From the NCBI RefSeq assembly GCF_002354895.1, contig NZ_CP023439.1:186001-250000 (forward strand): a stretch of DNA of 64,000 nt, given 5' to 3'. The position numbers and the translations under genes are program-made. Positions 35,711 to 44,473 of the stretch are shown one piece after another. Source of the stretch: Thauera sp. K11 (GTDB taxonomy: Bacteria; Pseudomonadota; Gammaproteobacteria; Burkholderiales; Rhodocyclaceae). A model generated the notes under the pieces. That model was not told the origin of the DNA, did not search any database, and saw only the letters and a list, made by a program, of their open reading frames with translations. Each line of letters starts with the position of its first letter. The first letter of the stretch is position 1.

Positions 35711-36072
35711 GGGGCGTCCTCCGGTGCGGCGACCGGGGTAACGGGCTGGCGGTAGTCGCCGAGCAGCACGGCGGGGTCGCGTGGCTGGGCGCGTGCGGGT
35801 GTCAGGTAGTCGCGGATGCCGGACCGGACACGCTGGACGTCCTCGTGCAGGCGTGCGTAGTCGAAGTAGTAGCGGGCACGTTGTTGGGGGGCGATGCTAG
35901 CGGCGTGCTCGGTCAGTCGCTCGATCAGATCGAGTTGGCGAACCAGGGCCGCAAGCTGTTCACGCTCGATGGCGTCGGCTGCGGTGGCAGGCTGCCAGAC
36001 CGAGAGCGCGACCACAAGCAGCGCCATCCAATGGCGCTGCCCACAAGCGTGACAGCTGATCTGGAACATCAT
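35707..36072 (-). CDS. RAQPRD-family ICE protein
   Basis: The 121-residue periplasmic protein has a signal peptide (MALLVVALSVWQPATA) and the family's name-giving ARAQPRDP motif near the C terminus, after a helical segment (EREQLAALVRQLDLIERLTEHA). Function unknown but part of the transfer region. I start at the ATG at 36072 with GAGG upstream; an ORF to 36099 is possible. It is the first gene of the leftward run down to traC and probably needs its own promoter, because foreign cargo lies upstream. Confidence 0.84.
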   Translation of the reverse strand: MMFQISCHACGQRHWMALLVVALSVWQPATAADAIEREQLAALVRQLDLIERLTEHAASIAPQQRARYYFDYARLHEDVQRVRSGIRDYLTPARAQPRDPAVLLGDYRQPVTPVAAPEDAP

Positions 36073-36252
36073 GCCGATCCTCGTTGTGACGAATGGCAAG
36101 ATGCTGCGGTAATGTCGTCACCGATACCTCAATCAAAGGGAACGACAAGATCACCGGATTGTTGGACGGTACGTCCGGAACGATTGAGGAGGGTGATCGC
36201 CTACAAGCCTTTCCAGGGCACAGGAAATGCCGGGTCGGCATCTACGCCGAGT

Positions 36253-36351
36253 TCAATCAGCCTTGCGCGTTTCACTGGCCGCTCGTTGTCGGATCGGCAG
36301 ATCGAATCCGTTGCCGATGACGTAGAGCGTGCGACGACTTCGCCAGGTCAT
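36253..36351 (-). pseudogene. Short remnant resembling the N terminus of AbiH
   Basis: A 32-codon reading begins at an ATG overlapping the MerR stop codon (ATGA) and contains TLYVIGNGFDLP, close to the start motif of AbiH-type phage abortive-infection proteins (L-x-IIGNGFDL). Identity then fails and a stop follows. It may be the stump of a deleted defence gene once coupled to the MerR gene. The match is only about ten residues, so chance is possible. The rest of 36073-36347 shows nothing else. Confidence 0.3.
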
Positions 36352-36743
36352 GGGGATTCGCTCCGTGATCCAGTGCGGAAATCAGGGGGCGTTGCGGTTT
36401 TCAGTCCATCCAGGTAGCTCGCCACGATGCGCCTGCTTTCGGTCAGGTCGCGCAGTTTCTCGTCCAGTTTCTCGACCTCCTGCCGCAGCGCATCCCGGAC
36501 TTCCTGGCAGGGCTCGAATGCGGGTTGATCGCCCCGCATGCACGGCAGCAGTACCCGGATGGTGTCGAGTTTCAGGCCGGAAGCACTGAGCAGGCGGATG
36601 CGGTGCGCGGCCTGGACCTCGGCTTCACCGTAGTCGCGATATCCTGAATCGGTGCGGGCCGGCTGCAGCAGGCCCTCCTGTTCGTAGTAGCGCAGCATTC
36701 GCTCGCTGACGCCAGTACGGCGTGCCAGCTCTCCGATCCGCAT
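36348..36743 (-). CDS. MerR-family transcriptional regulator
   Basis: The 131-residue protein starts with the classic MerR winged helix (MRIGELARRTGVSERMLRYYEQEGLL) and has a long dimerisation helix at about 75-115 (EPCQEVRDALRQEVEKLDEKLRDL). Two cysteines (LPCMRG and EPCQEV) could sense a metal or redox signal, but the pattern is not that of MerR, CueR or ZntR. It is divergent from the hydrolase-aminotransferase fusion gene, and a MerR-type promoter lies between them, so it very likely controls that gene. Confidence 0.88.
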   Translation of the reverse strand: MRIGELARRTGVSERMLRYYEQEGLLQPARTDSGYRDYGEAEVQAAHRIRLLSASGLKLDTIRVLLPCMRGDQPAFEPCQEVRDALRQEVEKLDEKLRDLTESRRIVASYLDGLKTATPPDFRTGSRSESP

Positions 36744-36767
36744 GACGAAGGACTCCTGCTTTTTCTC

Positions 36768-36798
36768 TTGACCTTGACAGTGTTGTCAGAGTTTAGCC
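36768..36798 (+). promoter_or_regulatory. MerR-type promoter with operator in the spacer
   Basis: TTGACC at 36768-36773 as -35 box, a palindrome TGACA-GTGT-TGTCA at 36775-36788 within the spacer, and a TTAGCC-like -10 box after about 19 bases. A long spacer holding a palindrome is the hallmark of promoters that MerR proteins activate by twisting DNA. It drives the fusion gene at 36833. Confidence 0.65.
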
Positions 36799-36832
36799 TC
36801 GCGCCATGGTTCAACAAGACGAGGTGACGAAC

Positions 36833-38446
36833 ATGGCAGTCGTGGAAGTCGATGGTGCACGTGTCTCCTTTCAGGTGGACGGGCAGGGCCCGGGCCTGGT
36901 GCTGGTGCATGGCACCGGAGGAGATGCGCAGAGCAACTGGGGACACCTGGTCGAGCGGTTCGCATCGCGCTGGACGGTGGTCCGCCCCGACTATGCGGGC
37001 TCGGGAGAAACCGCGGACCAGGGTGGTGCGCTTTCAGTCGCCAGCCTCGCCGCACAGGTCGTGGGGGCAGCCCGTGCCGCAGGGGCGGTGCCGTTCGATC
37101 TGGTCGGCTTTTCGCTGGGCGCATCGGTGGCCGCGTACATCGCGGCCGAATATCCGGACGAGGTGCGCTCGCTGGTGCTGCTGGCGGGCTTTGCTGCCGG
37201 CGAGGATACCCGATTCAAACTGGAACTTGGCCTGTGGCGCGATCTGATCCGGAATGACCGTCACGCATTGGCCCGCTTGCTCCTGTTGACCGGCTTCAGC
37301 CCGGATTTCCTCGCCGGCCTGAGTATGGAGCAGATCGAGGAGAACATCGAGGCCATCGTCACCGGCAGCCAGTGGGAAGGCATGGTCCGGCAGGTGGAAC
37401 TGGACTTGACGCTCGATGTGCGCGAGCAGGTCCAACGCATCGCCAAACCCACGCTGGTCATTGGCTGCACGTACGACCATATGGTGCCGCCGGCCCATGC
37501 GCGCGCATTGGCGGCAGCGATTCCCGGTGCGCGCTATGCGGAACTGGACAGCGGGCACCTGGCGCCGCTGGAGCGGCCGGATGAACTGGTGCGCTTGGTG
37601 AGGGGGTTTCTCGAAACGGGAAGTGCGGCAACGACGGATGCTTCACCCACGTTCATGACGCTGCGCAACGCACGGCCGGCAACGGCCGAGGAACTTGGCC
37701 CCCTGGCCTTTGCAGGCTACGCCCATTTCACTGCGATGCAGGTGCGCAACGGCGGGGTGCGCGGACTCGACCTCCACTTGGCACGCTTGCGGCAGGCCTC
37801 CTTGAAGCTGTTCGGCCAGGCGCTGCCGGATGAGCAGATCCGTGCTTCACTGAAGGCCGCAGTTCAGGCCGGTCCTGCCGACTTTTCACTGGTTGCCACG
37901 GTGTATTCGCCTGCCGGCGAGTTCATCGTGGCCGGACCGGAGGCCGTGCCCGAACTGCTGATTCGCACAGGCCCGGCGTCGTCCGGCCCGGCAGGGCCGC
38001 TCGGCCTCGCGACCTTCGAGCATGAACGGACCTTGGCCGAGGTAAAGCATGTCGGTGAGATCGCCAAGACCTGGTTTCTGCGTCGAGCCGTCGAACGGGG
38101 TTTCGACGATGCGGTCTTCGTGGACCGGCGAGGCCGGCTCAGCGAGGCGACGATCTGGAACCTCGCATTCTGGGACGGCACCTCGGTGGTGTGGCCCAGA
38201 GCTGACATGCTGGCCGGCATCACGATGACCATCCTCCGCCGGCAACTGGAACGCTTGGGCGTGCCGCAGCGGGAACAGGAGGTGACGGTGGCCGATCTGC
38301 CGGAACTGGCCGGAGCCGTGGTCATGAATTCGTGGACGCCGGGCGTGGCGGTGCATCGGATTGATGCCGTGACATTGCCGGAGGCATCGTCCTTCGTGGA
38401 GTTGTTGCACACTGCCTACTTGGCCGAGCCATTGGTTGCACCGTGA
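36833..38446 (+). CDS. Alpha/beta hydrolase fused to class IV aminotransferase-like domain
   Basis: A 537-residue two-enzyme fusion. Residues 1-265 are an alpha/beta hydrolase with oxyanion HGTGG at 26-30, nucleophile S94 in GFSLGAS, acid D215 and H242. Residues about 274-537 match the PLP-dependent class IV aminotransferase fold: arginine-rich HLARLRQ, the candidate PLP lysine K405 in AEVKHV, the cofactor-contact glutamate E438 in LSEATIWNLAF, and NSWTPGVAV. Both active sites look complete. The ATG at 36833 has GAGG 8 bases before it; an ATG at 36806 lacks one. The gene is divergent from the MerR regulator and inserted between two transfer genes. The substrate is unknown; hydrolysis then PLP chemistry on one compound, such as detoxification, is a guess. 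Confidence 0.82.
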   Translation: MAVVEVDGARVSFQVDGQGPGLVLVHGTGGDAQSNWGHLVERFASRWTVVRPDYAGSGETADQGGALSVASLAAQVVGAARAAGAVPFDLVGFSLGASVAAYIAAEYPDEVRSLVLLAGFAAGEDTRFKLELGLWRDLIRNDRHALARLLLLTGFSPDFLAGLSMEQIEENIEAIVTGSQWEGMVRQVELDLTLDVREQVQRIAKPTLVIGCTYDHMVPPAHARALAAAIPGARYAELDSGHLAPLERPDELVRLVRGFLETGSAATTDASPTFMTLRNARPATAEELGPLAFAGYAHFTAMQVRNGGVRGLDLHLARLRQASLKLFGQALPDEQIRASLKAAVQAGPADFSLVATVYSPAGEFIVAGPEAVPELLIRTGPASSGPAGPLGLATFEHERTLAEVKHVGEIAKTWFLRRAVERGFDDAVFVDRRGRLSEATIWNLAFWDGTSVVWPRADMLAGITMTILRRQLERLGVPQREQEVTVADLPELAGAVVMNSWTPGVAVHRIDAVTLPEASSFVELLHTAYLAEPLVAP

Positions 38447-38501
38447 CAGCAGGCCAGAGCGCTGTGCTGAATTGCCTGGGCGTTAAAGGCGTGCCGCGCT
38501 A

Positions 38502-39251
38502 TCACAGGTACTTCTTGAACGTTGCCGCTGCGATGCACACCGTCACGCCGAGCAGCACCGCGCTGGGCAGCAGGATCAACATGGGATGCACGGAAACCGG
38601 CAGCATGAGGTAGGTGATCCAGGGCAGAACCACCAGCGGCATCAGCGCGGCTTTCGCGCGGTGGTAGATGAAGCCGGATTCGCGGCCCGCGCCGAATTTG
38701 CGGATATCGCGCCGCACCAGGCCATCGATGAAACCGACGAAGGCCGCCATTGCGAACAGCGGTAAGGTCAGCACCAGCACGAGCAGCCGGACGATGAAGG
38801 TCAGCACCGTGAACGCCGCGGCGATCAGGTAGTTCTCGCTCCACAGGTAGGCCCGGCTCAGGTAGTGGCGGAAATCCCGTGCAGCGCCCTGGCTAGGCGC
38901 ACGGGCGCGTGCCGATGTGTTGCCCATCCAGTCGAGCAGGCCGGTGTTTACGAAGATCCATTCATAGGCGGTTTCGACCAGCCGGTGCGCCGTGCGGCCC
39001 GGTTCCTGCACCACCGCACTGCGCGTGAAATGGTGTGACAGCTGATCCAGTTCGTACTGGAGCATGCCCTGGGCGTGGCGCCAGCCCTGCTCGGGCCACC
39101 ACAGATGCATGCCGATACACTCGATGACGATGGACAGCAGCAGCGACCCGACCAGCACCCCGACCAGGCGCAGCGGCAGGGTGACGGCGCCGGCAATCAG
39201 GCCTTGCCGGCGGACCTGCTGGCGCTCGGCGGTGGTGGCCGGGTCTTTCAT
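38502..39251 (-). CDS. ICE membrane protein, TIGR03747-type
   Basis: The 249-residue inner-membrane protein has segments at about 20-42, 145-170, and two closely spaced ones at about 205-245, with a large soluble loop between the first two (GWRHAQGMLQYELDQLSHHF). It is the conserved partner encoded just after the coupling protein in this family, and its ATG overlaps the traD stop codon. Function unproven. Confidence 0.86.
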   Translation of the reverse strand: MKDPATTAERQQVRRQGLIAGAVTLPLRLVGVLVGSLLLSIVIECIGMHLWWPEQGWRHAQGMLQYELDQLSHHFTRSAVVQEPGRTAHRLVETAYEWIFVNTGLLDWMGNTSARARAPSQGAARDFRHYLSRAYLWSENYLIAAAFTVLTFIVRLLVLVLTLPLFAMAAFVGFIDGLVRRDIRKFGAGRESGFIYHRAKAALMPLVVLPWITYLMLPVSVHPMLILLPSAVLLGVTVCIAAATFKKYL

Positions 39252-41416
39252 TGGCGCATCTCGCCGCCGGCCGTTTCCGTGTCGGCCAAGTGGATGCCTT
39301 CGAGCAGATCGTCCGGCAGCGGCGCGTCCTGCAGGTCGGGCGGGCTGTGGCCTGTCCACCAGTCGCCGCTCTCGGTGTAGTGCTGGCGCATGTAGCCGGC
39401 GAGCTGGCGCAGATCCTCGGGCATGACTTCGTCCGGATCGGGCGCGGGCAGCGGCATGCGGACTTTCCAGAGCTGGCCGCCATGCAGCAGCGCGAACGCC
39501 TGGCCCTTGGGCAGCCCGACCACGTGCGCGGGCTCGATCAGCGGCACGCTCGATGTGCTGACGCGATCCTGTGTATTGCTGGTGAAATCGGTCGGGCCAT
39601 GGATGTCGGAGCTGTCGGTGGCGCCGCTCACCAGCGTGGTCGTGTAGACCTCGACCTTGGGCAGTTGCCGCGTCAGCAGTTCGGCGGTGGCCGTCTCGCG
39701 CACGCGCAGCATGATCAGATTATTGAAGTTGCCGATGACCTGGCCGGCCTTGGCCCGGCTGCCGATGCGTGCCTCGATGTCCGAGAGGGTCTGCGTGTAG
39801 GCCGTCACTTGCAGCCCGGCGCCACCGCCCTTGTTCACGAGCGGAATGAATTCGTCGCCCATGAGTTCGTTGAATTCGTCGGCGTGCACATTGATCGGCA
39901 CCTTGAGGCCGGGTGATGCGCCTGGCAGGCCGTCGTCGATGCCGAACTTGTAGATATGCCCGGCGACCGACACGAGGTCCGCGAACATGGAATTGCCCAC
40001 GGCTGCGGCGACCTCTGCATCCGACAGCGCATCGAGGCCGACATAGACGATCGCCCGCTTCCGGACGATCTGCATCCAGTCGAAGATCGGCCGCGCATCG
40101 TCGAGATCGGCATAGTCCGGTGCCAGCAGTTGGGCGATCTTGCCGGTGGTGAGCTTCTCGAGCAGGGGCAAGAGGCTGGCGACGATCTTGTCGAAGTAGG
40201 TGCGGTCGTACCGCACCGCAGACCGGAGCCCGTCCAGCACCGGGTCGTAGAACCGGGTTTGGGACAGGTATTGCTCGATCGCCACGACGCGCTTCTCGCG
40301 TCCGACCATGTGGCGGGGGATGGTCCTGTCGTTCAGGCGCCCTTCGAGCTGGACGATGATGTCCCACGCCTTCGGCTCGGTACGGGCGAAGAAATGCGCG
40401 GCGTACTCGATGAAGAGGGCGTCGATGTTGACCACGTGGCGCTGGATCAGCAGGTAGTCCGGGCGCTGTCCCAGTTCCACCAGAGCGCGGGCGATGATGT
40501 TGACGAAGCGCCAGGCGAACTCGCGGAAGGCTGCCGAATTGCCTTCGCCGGAAAGCTGCCCGGCGATGCGTGTGGCGACTTCGCTGATCCGCCCGAACCG
40601 GCCCACGGCGTTGTAGCGCGCACTGAGGTCCGGCCAGCCCAAGTGGAAGACGTAGAACTCGCCGTCGCGCCCGGCGCGCTTGGCCTCGACGTACATGCGC
40701 TTCAGGAGGTCGGCGTCGCCCTTCGGGTCGAAGACGATCACCACCTCGTGTTCGCCGGCTGCGTTCTTGCGCCGGATGTCCTGGGTGATGAACAACTCGG
40801 CCAGGCGCGTCTTGCCGACGCGGGTCGTCCCCATGACGAGGCTGTGCCCGACGCGCTCGGCAAGCGGCAGCGTGACGTCGATCTCGTGGGGCTCGATGCC
40901 GTGCAGCCGCGGCAGGCCGCCGAGCGGCGGCAAGGGCCGCACCGGATTGAGCGGGTGGTCCCAGGCGATGAGCCGCGCCAGCCTCGATAGCGGAAAGGGA
41001 GCGAACTCCAGCCGTTCTTCCAGCCGGCGGGCGAGCCGGTAGGCCGGCGCGGGCTCGACGTAGCGGCGGAACTCGGGCCGGTAGGTCTGCACCAGCCGGT
41101 GCGTGTGGCGCTGATCCCACAGAAAGCCGCGGCCGACGAAGAGCCGCTGCTGGCTGACCGGCACCTGGCGGCTGGTCATGACGTAGCGCGGCAGCCGGCG
41201 CAGGTTGCGCCGGTAGCGCAGGATCACCCAGGCTTCGCGCAGCCGGATCGCGCCGAAGGCGAGGAAGGCCAGCGCGCTGCCAAAGCCCAGCAGCGGGTTC
41301 AGCGCGAGCGACCACGGTGCCACCATGCACAGCAGCGCGGCGCCGGCGCACGTTGCCACGGTGTAAAGCTCCACCGCGGGACGCAGCAGGACCTCGATGG
41401 TATGGGGCTGGGCCAT
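39248..41416 (-). CDS. traD: Conjugative coupling ATPase TraD
   Basis: Hexameric DNA pump that brings the relaxase-DNA complex to the channel. The 722-residue protein has two N-terminal membrane segments at about 18-34 and 38-60, a Walker A motif GTTRVGKT at 196-203, Walker B around VVIVFDPKGDAD, and the sensor region NVHADEFNELMG. Length and motifs fit the TraD of PFGI-1-type elements. It follows the TIGR03765-type gene by 10 bases and overlaps the next by 4. Confidence 0.93.
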   Translation of the reverse strand: MAQPHTIEVLLRPAVELYTVATCAGAALLCMVAPWSLALNPLLGFGSALAFLAFGAIRLREAWVILRYRRNLRRLPRYVMTSRQVPVSQQRLFVGRGFLWDQRHTHRLVQTYRPEFRRYVEPAPAYRLARRLEERLEFAPFPLSRLARLIAWDHPLNPVRPLPPLGGLPRLHGIEPHEIDVTLPLAERVGHSLVMGTTRVGKTRLAELFITQDIRRKNAAGEHEVVIVFDPKGDADLLKRMYVEAKRAGRDGEFYVFHLGWPDLSARYNAVGRFGRISEVATRIAGQLSGEGNSAAFREFAWRFVNIIARALVELGQRPDYLLIQRHVVNIDALFIEYAAHFFARTEPKAWDIIVQLEGRLNDRTIPRHMVGREKRVVAIEQYLSQTRFYDPVLDGLRSAVRYDRTYFDKIVASLLPLLEKLTTGKIAQLLAPDYADLDDARPIFDWMQIVRKRAIVYVGLDALSDAEVAAAVGNSMFADLVSVAGHIYKFGIDDGLPGASPGLKVPINVHADEFNELMGDEFIPLVNKGGGAGLQVTAYTQTLSDIEARIGSRAKAGQVIGNFNNLIMLRVRETATAELLTRQLPKVEVYTTTLVSGATDSSDIHGPTDFTSNTQDRVSTSSVPLIEPAHVVGLPKGQAFALLHGGQLWKVRMPLPAPDPDEVMPEDLRQLAGYMRQHYTESGDWWTGHSPPDLQDAPLPDDLLEGIHLADTETAGGEMRQ

Positions 41417-41426
41417 CGCCGGGGCG

Positions 41427-41963
41427 TCACTGCTCGATGCCCGTGGCGGTCACCAGCGCTGGGTAGTGCCGCAGGCCCAGGCGCCCGACCAGGTCGTCGC
41501 CCGGCACGGGCGTCAGGGGCAGGCCGGGCGCTAGAGTGCGCAGCGCGGCCAGCGCCTCGGCCGACTCCACGTTCACCACCAGGCCCACGGCGCCCAGATC
41601 ACGCAGGATCGGCGCGCGCAGGCGCAGCCAGGCGTGGGAGTGATTGTCGTCGCCGACGACAAAGAAGGGCGTAAGCCCGGGGGCTTCGATCGCGCGGCGT
41701 GGCACGGTGCCCGGCGACAGGCGTGCCGAGCGCACCGGCAGCATGTCGGCTTCGCTGAAGCGCCCAGCGGGTGGCTGGGGAATGTCGAGCCGAGGCGGTG
41801 CCTGCCCCCTGTGCGGCTGCAGATCCAGGGCCTCGTAATACGGTAGGGCGGACACGCCGCCACGGTCCTCGACCACGATCAGCGGATCAGACTGCGCAAA
41901 GACCGGCGGCAGCACCCACGGTGCGACGGCAAGTGCAGCAGCAATGACGGAAAAGTGTTTCAT
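41427..41963 (-). CDS. ICE conjugation protein, TIGR03765-type
   Basis: The 178-residue secreted protein has a signal peptide (VIAAALAVAPWVLPPVFA) and a soluble domain with VVGDDNHSHAWLRLRAPILRDLGAVGLVVNVESAEAL. It belongs to the conserved transfer region between the transglycosylase and traD genes. Start ATG at 41963 with GGAGGG upstream; it overlaps the transglycosylase stop by 4 bases. Role unknown. Confidence 0.86.
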   Translation of the reverse strand: MKHFSVIAAALAVAPWVLPPVFAQSDPLIVVEDRGGVSALPYYEALDLQPHRGQAPPRLDIPQPPAGRFSEADMLPVRSARLSPGTVPRRAIEAPGLTPFFVVGDDNHSHAWLRLRAPILRDLGAVGLVVNVESAEALAALRTLAPGLPLTPVPGDDLVGRLGLRHYPALVTATGIEQ

Positions 41964-42538
41964 GGCAGGTCCCTCCGGGCGGTGGTGTCCAGCCGGGGGA
42001 TGCCGAGCACGCGTGCCAGGTGCTGGTCGACGCGGTGGCGATAGCGCGCGGCCGGAGCGCCGCCGGCGGGGCGGTGGTAGCGGCCGATCGCCAGCAGCCA
42101 GTCTTCGCCGGGGGTGTGCTGCTCGTGCAGGATCTCGGCGGCGATCGCCAGATTCCGGTAGGGATCGAGCAGGTCGCAGGAGTGGCGGTAGCGCTGCTTC
42201 TGGTAGCCCAGGTTGATCTGGCCGAGGCCGGCGTCGATGCGGGTGGGCGGCACGTCGCGCAGGGCCTGGTGCAGGCCAGCGCAGGCTTCGGCGCGGGTGG
42301 CGTAGCGGCGGCTGGCGCCGGCCACGTTCAGCGACCAAGGCCAGGGCACCAGGCGGCCGTTTAACTGGACGCCGCTTTCTTGCAGGGCGACCGCATAGAG
42401 TACGGTCGCGGGAATGCCGGCGCGCTGCGCGGCGAGCTGGTAGGCCGGCGGCGGAATCTCCTGGGCCAGGGCGCCGCCGGCCAACCAGCCGCCTACCAGG
42501 AGTGCGGCACCGCGCCGGCCTACGGCTGCCGCTGCCAT
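41960..42538 (-). CDS. Lytic transglycosylase of the conjugation system
   Basis: Cuts peptidoglycan to let the secretion channel pass. The 192-residue protein has a signal peptide ending near ALAQ, then an SLT domain with catalytic E54 in ALQESG, SLNVAGASRRY and GLGQINLGYQ, a typical VirB1/PilT-like set. Start at ATG 42538; longer upstream readings run through the next gene's code. The 3' overlap with the TIGR03765-type gene and 19-base 5' overlap with the TIGR03759-type gene show coupling. Confidence 0.88.
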   Translation of the reverse strand: MAAAAVGRRGAALLVGGWLAGGALAQEIPPPAYQLAAQRAGIPATVLYAVALQESGVQLNGRLVPWPWSLNVAGASRRYATRAEACAGLHQALRDVPPTRIDAGLGQINLGYQKQRYRHSCDLLDPYRNLAIAAEILHEQHTPGEDWLLAIGRYHRPAGGAPAARYRHRVDQHLARVLGIPRLDTTARRDLP

Positions 42539-43248
42539 TGGCCGTTCACCTCGCGCACCACGGCCGGCAGGTCGCCGGGCAGGCCGAGCGAGAGCCAGCG
42601 CCCGGCATCGTGGTTGAGCGTGATCGTGCGGGCCTGCACCCTGGCAGGGTCGATGCCGATGCGCCGGGCCCAGGCGCGGAGGCGCGCATCGTCGGCACGG
42701 CTGCCGACCAGGTAGAGGTCGAATGCGCCGCCGTCCGCCTGGAGCCGGCGGACGAGCGCGTCGCAAGCAGGGCAGTCGTCCTTCACGAAGACGGCAGCCC
42801 GGGAGGGCGGCGTACTCATGGCGGGCGTGGCGGCCGCGCCGGCTCCCGGCAGCGTGACACGCTGCAGGCCGGGGTGGAGTCGCTGCCAGGCGTCGTCGTA
42901 GGCGCGTTGGTAGGCGAGCAACTTCTCGACGCGGGCCGCTTCGGCCTGCACCTGCAATTCGGCGTAGCGGCGCCGCTCCTCGTCGGTGCGCGCCTCGATG
43001 CCGAGCGCCGTGAGCGGGTCGAGGTTGGGCGAATAGACGCCGAGCGGCCCGCGCATCAGTTCCCGGTAGCGGGTCCATTCTTCGGCGCGCAGCCCCCAGT
43101 CGCGAGCCTGCTGCGCGTCGCTGTGCTCGATGGCGATGGGCTGTTCACGGCCGGGAACAGTGGCTGAGGTGCGGGTGTCCGCGGCCTGGGCGAGGCCGCC
43201 GGTCAGCAGGGCGGAGATCAGCAGGCGCGTGATGTCGCGGCGGAGCAT
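42520..43248 (-). CDS. ICE conjugation protein, TIGR03759-type
   Basis: The 242-residue protein has a signal peptide (LISALLTGGLAQA), a helical middle (WGLRAEEWTRYRELMRGPLG) and a C-terminal thioredoxin-like domain with a real CxxC pair in VKDDCPACDALV. It could be a periplasmic thiol oxidoreductase or chaperone for the cysteine-rich TraU-like partners. The family is known; the thiol role is inferred from the CxxC. Confidence 0.87.
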   Translation of the reverse strand: MLRRDITRLLISALLTGGLAQAADTRTSATVPGREQPIAIEHSDAQQARDWGLRAEEWTRYRELMRGPLGVYSPNLDPLTALGIEARTDEERRRYAELQVQAEAARVEKLLAYQRAYDDAWQRLHPGLQRVTLPGAGAAATPAMSTPPSRAAVFVKDDCPACDALVRRLQADGGAFDLYLVGSRADDARLRAWARRIGIDPARVQARTITLNHDAGRWLSLGLPGDLPAVVREVNGQWQRQP

Positions 43249-43257
43249 GACCCGCTC

Positions 43258-43908
43258 CTACCGTGCAGGAACGGCCAGGCGGCGGACCGCGTCGCTATGC
43301 CGGAACACGGCGGCGTTCCCCTCGATGGCATCGAGGCGCCAGCCGGCTTCCGCTTCGCCGGGGCGCAGCAGCCGGACCTGCGAAAGCGCGCCCGCATCGG
43401 CCGGCAGGATCGACAGGAAGCGCTCGTCGGCGCGCAGTTCGGCACCGATCACCCGGAACGGCGGTTCGATCACCTGGGGCTTGGGGGGAGTGGGCGGGCG
43501 TGGGCGTACAGCCGCTGGTGTCGCCGAACGGCCAGTGTCGGGCCGTGCTTCCAGTTGCTCGATGCGGGCCCGCAGGGACAGCAGGCTTTCCGCCGTCGGA
43601 CGCTCGCCGAGCGCCTGTTCGAGCGCGTCCAGCCGCCGATCCAGCGCCTGGCGTTCGGACTCGTAGCGCGCCAGGGGTAGGGCGGCCGGCTGCCGTTCAC
43701 CTTGTTCGACGTGGTGGGCGAGTTCGGCCAGCCGTCCTTCCAGCACGGCAATCCGCATGTCCCGCTCGTTGTCGGCGTCCCGGTCGAGATTCGACACGGC
43801 CACGTGGTTGATGACGGCGGCCGCACTGATGAGCAGCAGCCAGGCGGCAGCCGCCACGCGCAGCAGCGGGACGTGCCGGTGTTGGGTGGTGCCCGAAATG
43901 TCGCTCAT
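43258..43908 (-). CDS. ICE-conserved single-pass protein with coiled coil
   Basis: A 216-residue protein: short cytosolic N terminus, one membrane segment at about 17-38, a coiled coil at about 48-120 (MRIAVLEGRLAELAHHVEQ, RRLDALEQALGE), a proline-rich linker (RPRPPTPPKPQ) and a small C-terminal domain (FRVIGAELRADERFLSILPA). This resembles PilO/PilP-like or TraB-like scaffold proteins. The ATG has GGAGG 7 bases upstream and overlaps the true stop of the pilL reading frame. Confidence 0.78.
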   Translation of the reverse strand: MSDISGTTQHRHVPLLRVAAAAWLLLISAAAVINHVAVSNLDRDADNERDMRIAVLEGRLAELAHHVEQGERQPAALPLARYESERQALDRRLDALEQALGERPTAESLLSLRARIEQLEARPDTGRSATPAAVRPRPPTPPKPQVIEPPFRVIGAELRADERFLSILPADAGALSQVRLLRPGEAEAGWRLDAIEGNAAVFRHSDAVRRLAVPAR

Positions 43909-44473
43909 GGTTGTTCCTCCTGCAGGTGCGGCAGGGGCTCGATCCGGACGCCGGCAGGTGGAACGGGGAAATTCTGCGCCGCCGGTTCGGCGGGGGATCC
44001 GCGGCCTGGCTGAAGCACACCCGGCGCGCGCCGTCATCGACGTGCAGATCCCAGGCGGGGCCGACCAGCGTCAGCAGGGCGTCGCGCAGCAACAGCGGGC
44101 CGAGGTGGTAATGCGCCACCGGCAGCGGAAGGGCGTTCAGCGCCTCGGTGTCGGGCCCGTCGCAGAGCCGGTAGCCCGAGCGGCGCAGCACGTGGCGCAG
44201 TGCGTTGCCGACGCTGGCGTGCAGCGTGTCGGGGATGGAGACGTCGATCACCTGCAACAGCAGGTCGTGCTGGGCGGCCGTCGGGGCGAGCTCGACCAGC
44301 GTGTAGCGGCTGTAGCGGACGACCGGAACGTACTCCCGCGCTTGTACTGCTGGGGTCTCGTTTGCAACAGGTAGGGGTGGGGGCGGCAGAGGCGTCGCGC
44401 AGCCGGCCGTCAGGGTGCTCAGCAGCAGGACGCTGCAGATCGCGCGGCAGCGGTAGAGAAAGGCGAATGGCAT
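43905..44473 (-). pseudogene. pilL: PilL N-terminal-type lipoprotein, apparent frameshift near C terminus
   Basis: Conserved first gene of the transfer region (PilL_N/TIGR03748-like), with a lipobox-like TLTAGC near residue 24 and a conserved core (VELAPTAAQHDLLLQVIDVSIPDT, SGYRLC, DLHVDDGARRVCFSQ). After CFSQAADPPPN the open frame turns arginine-rich and runs 200 bases into the next gene. The frame one base off reads AEPAAQNFPVPPAGVRIEP and stops exactly at the next gene's start (ATGA). Restoring one base in the C-run (G-run 43992-43996 on the plus strand) joins the two. It is either a recent mutation or a sequencing error. Confidence 0.75.
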
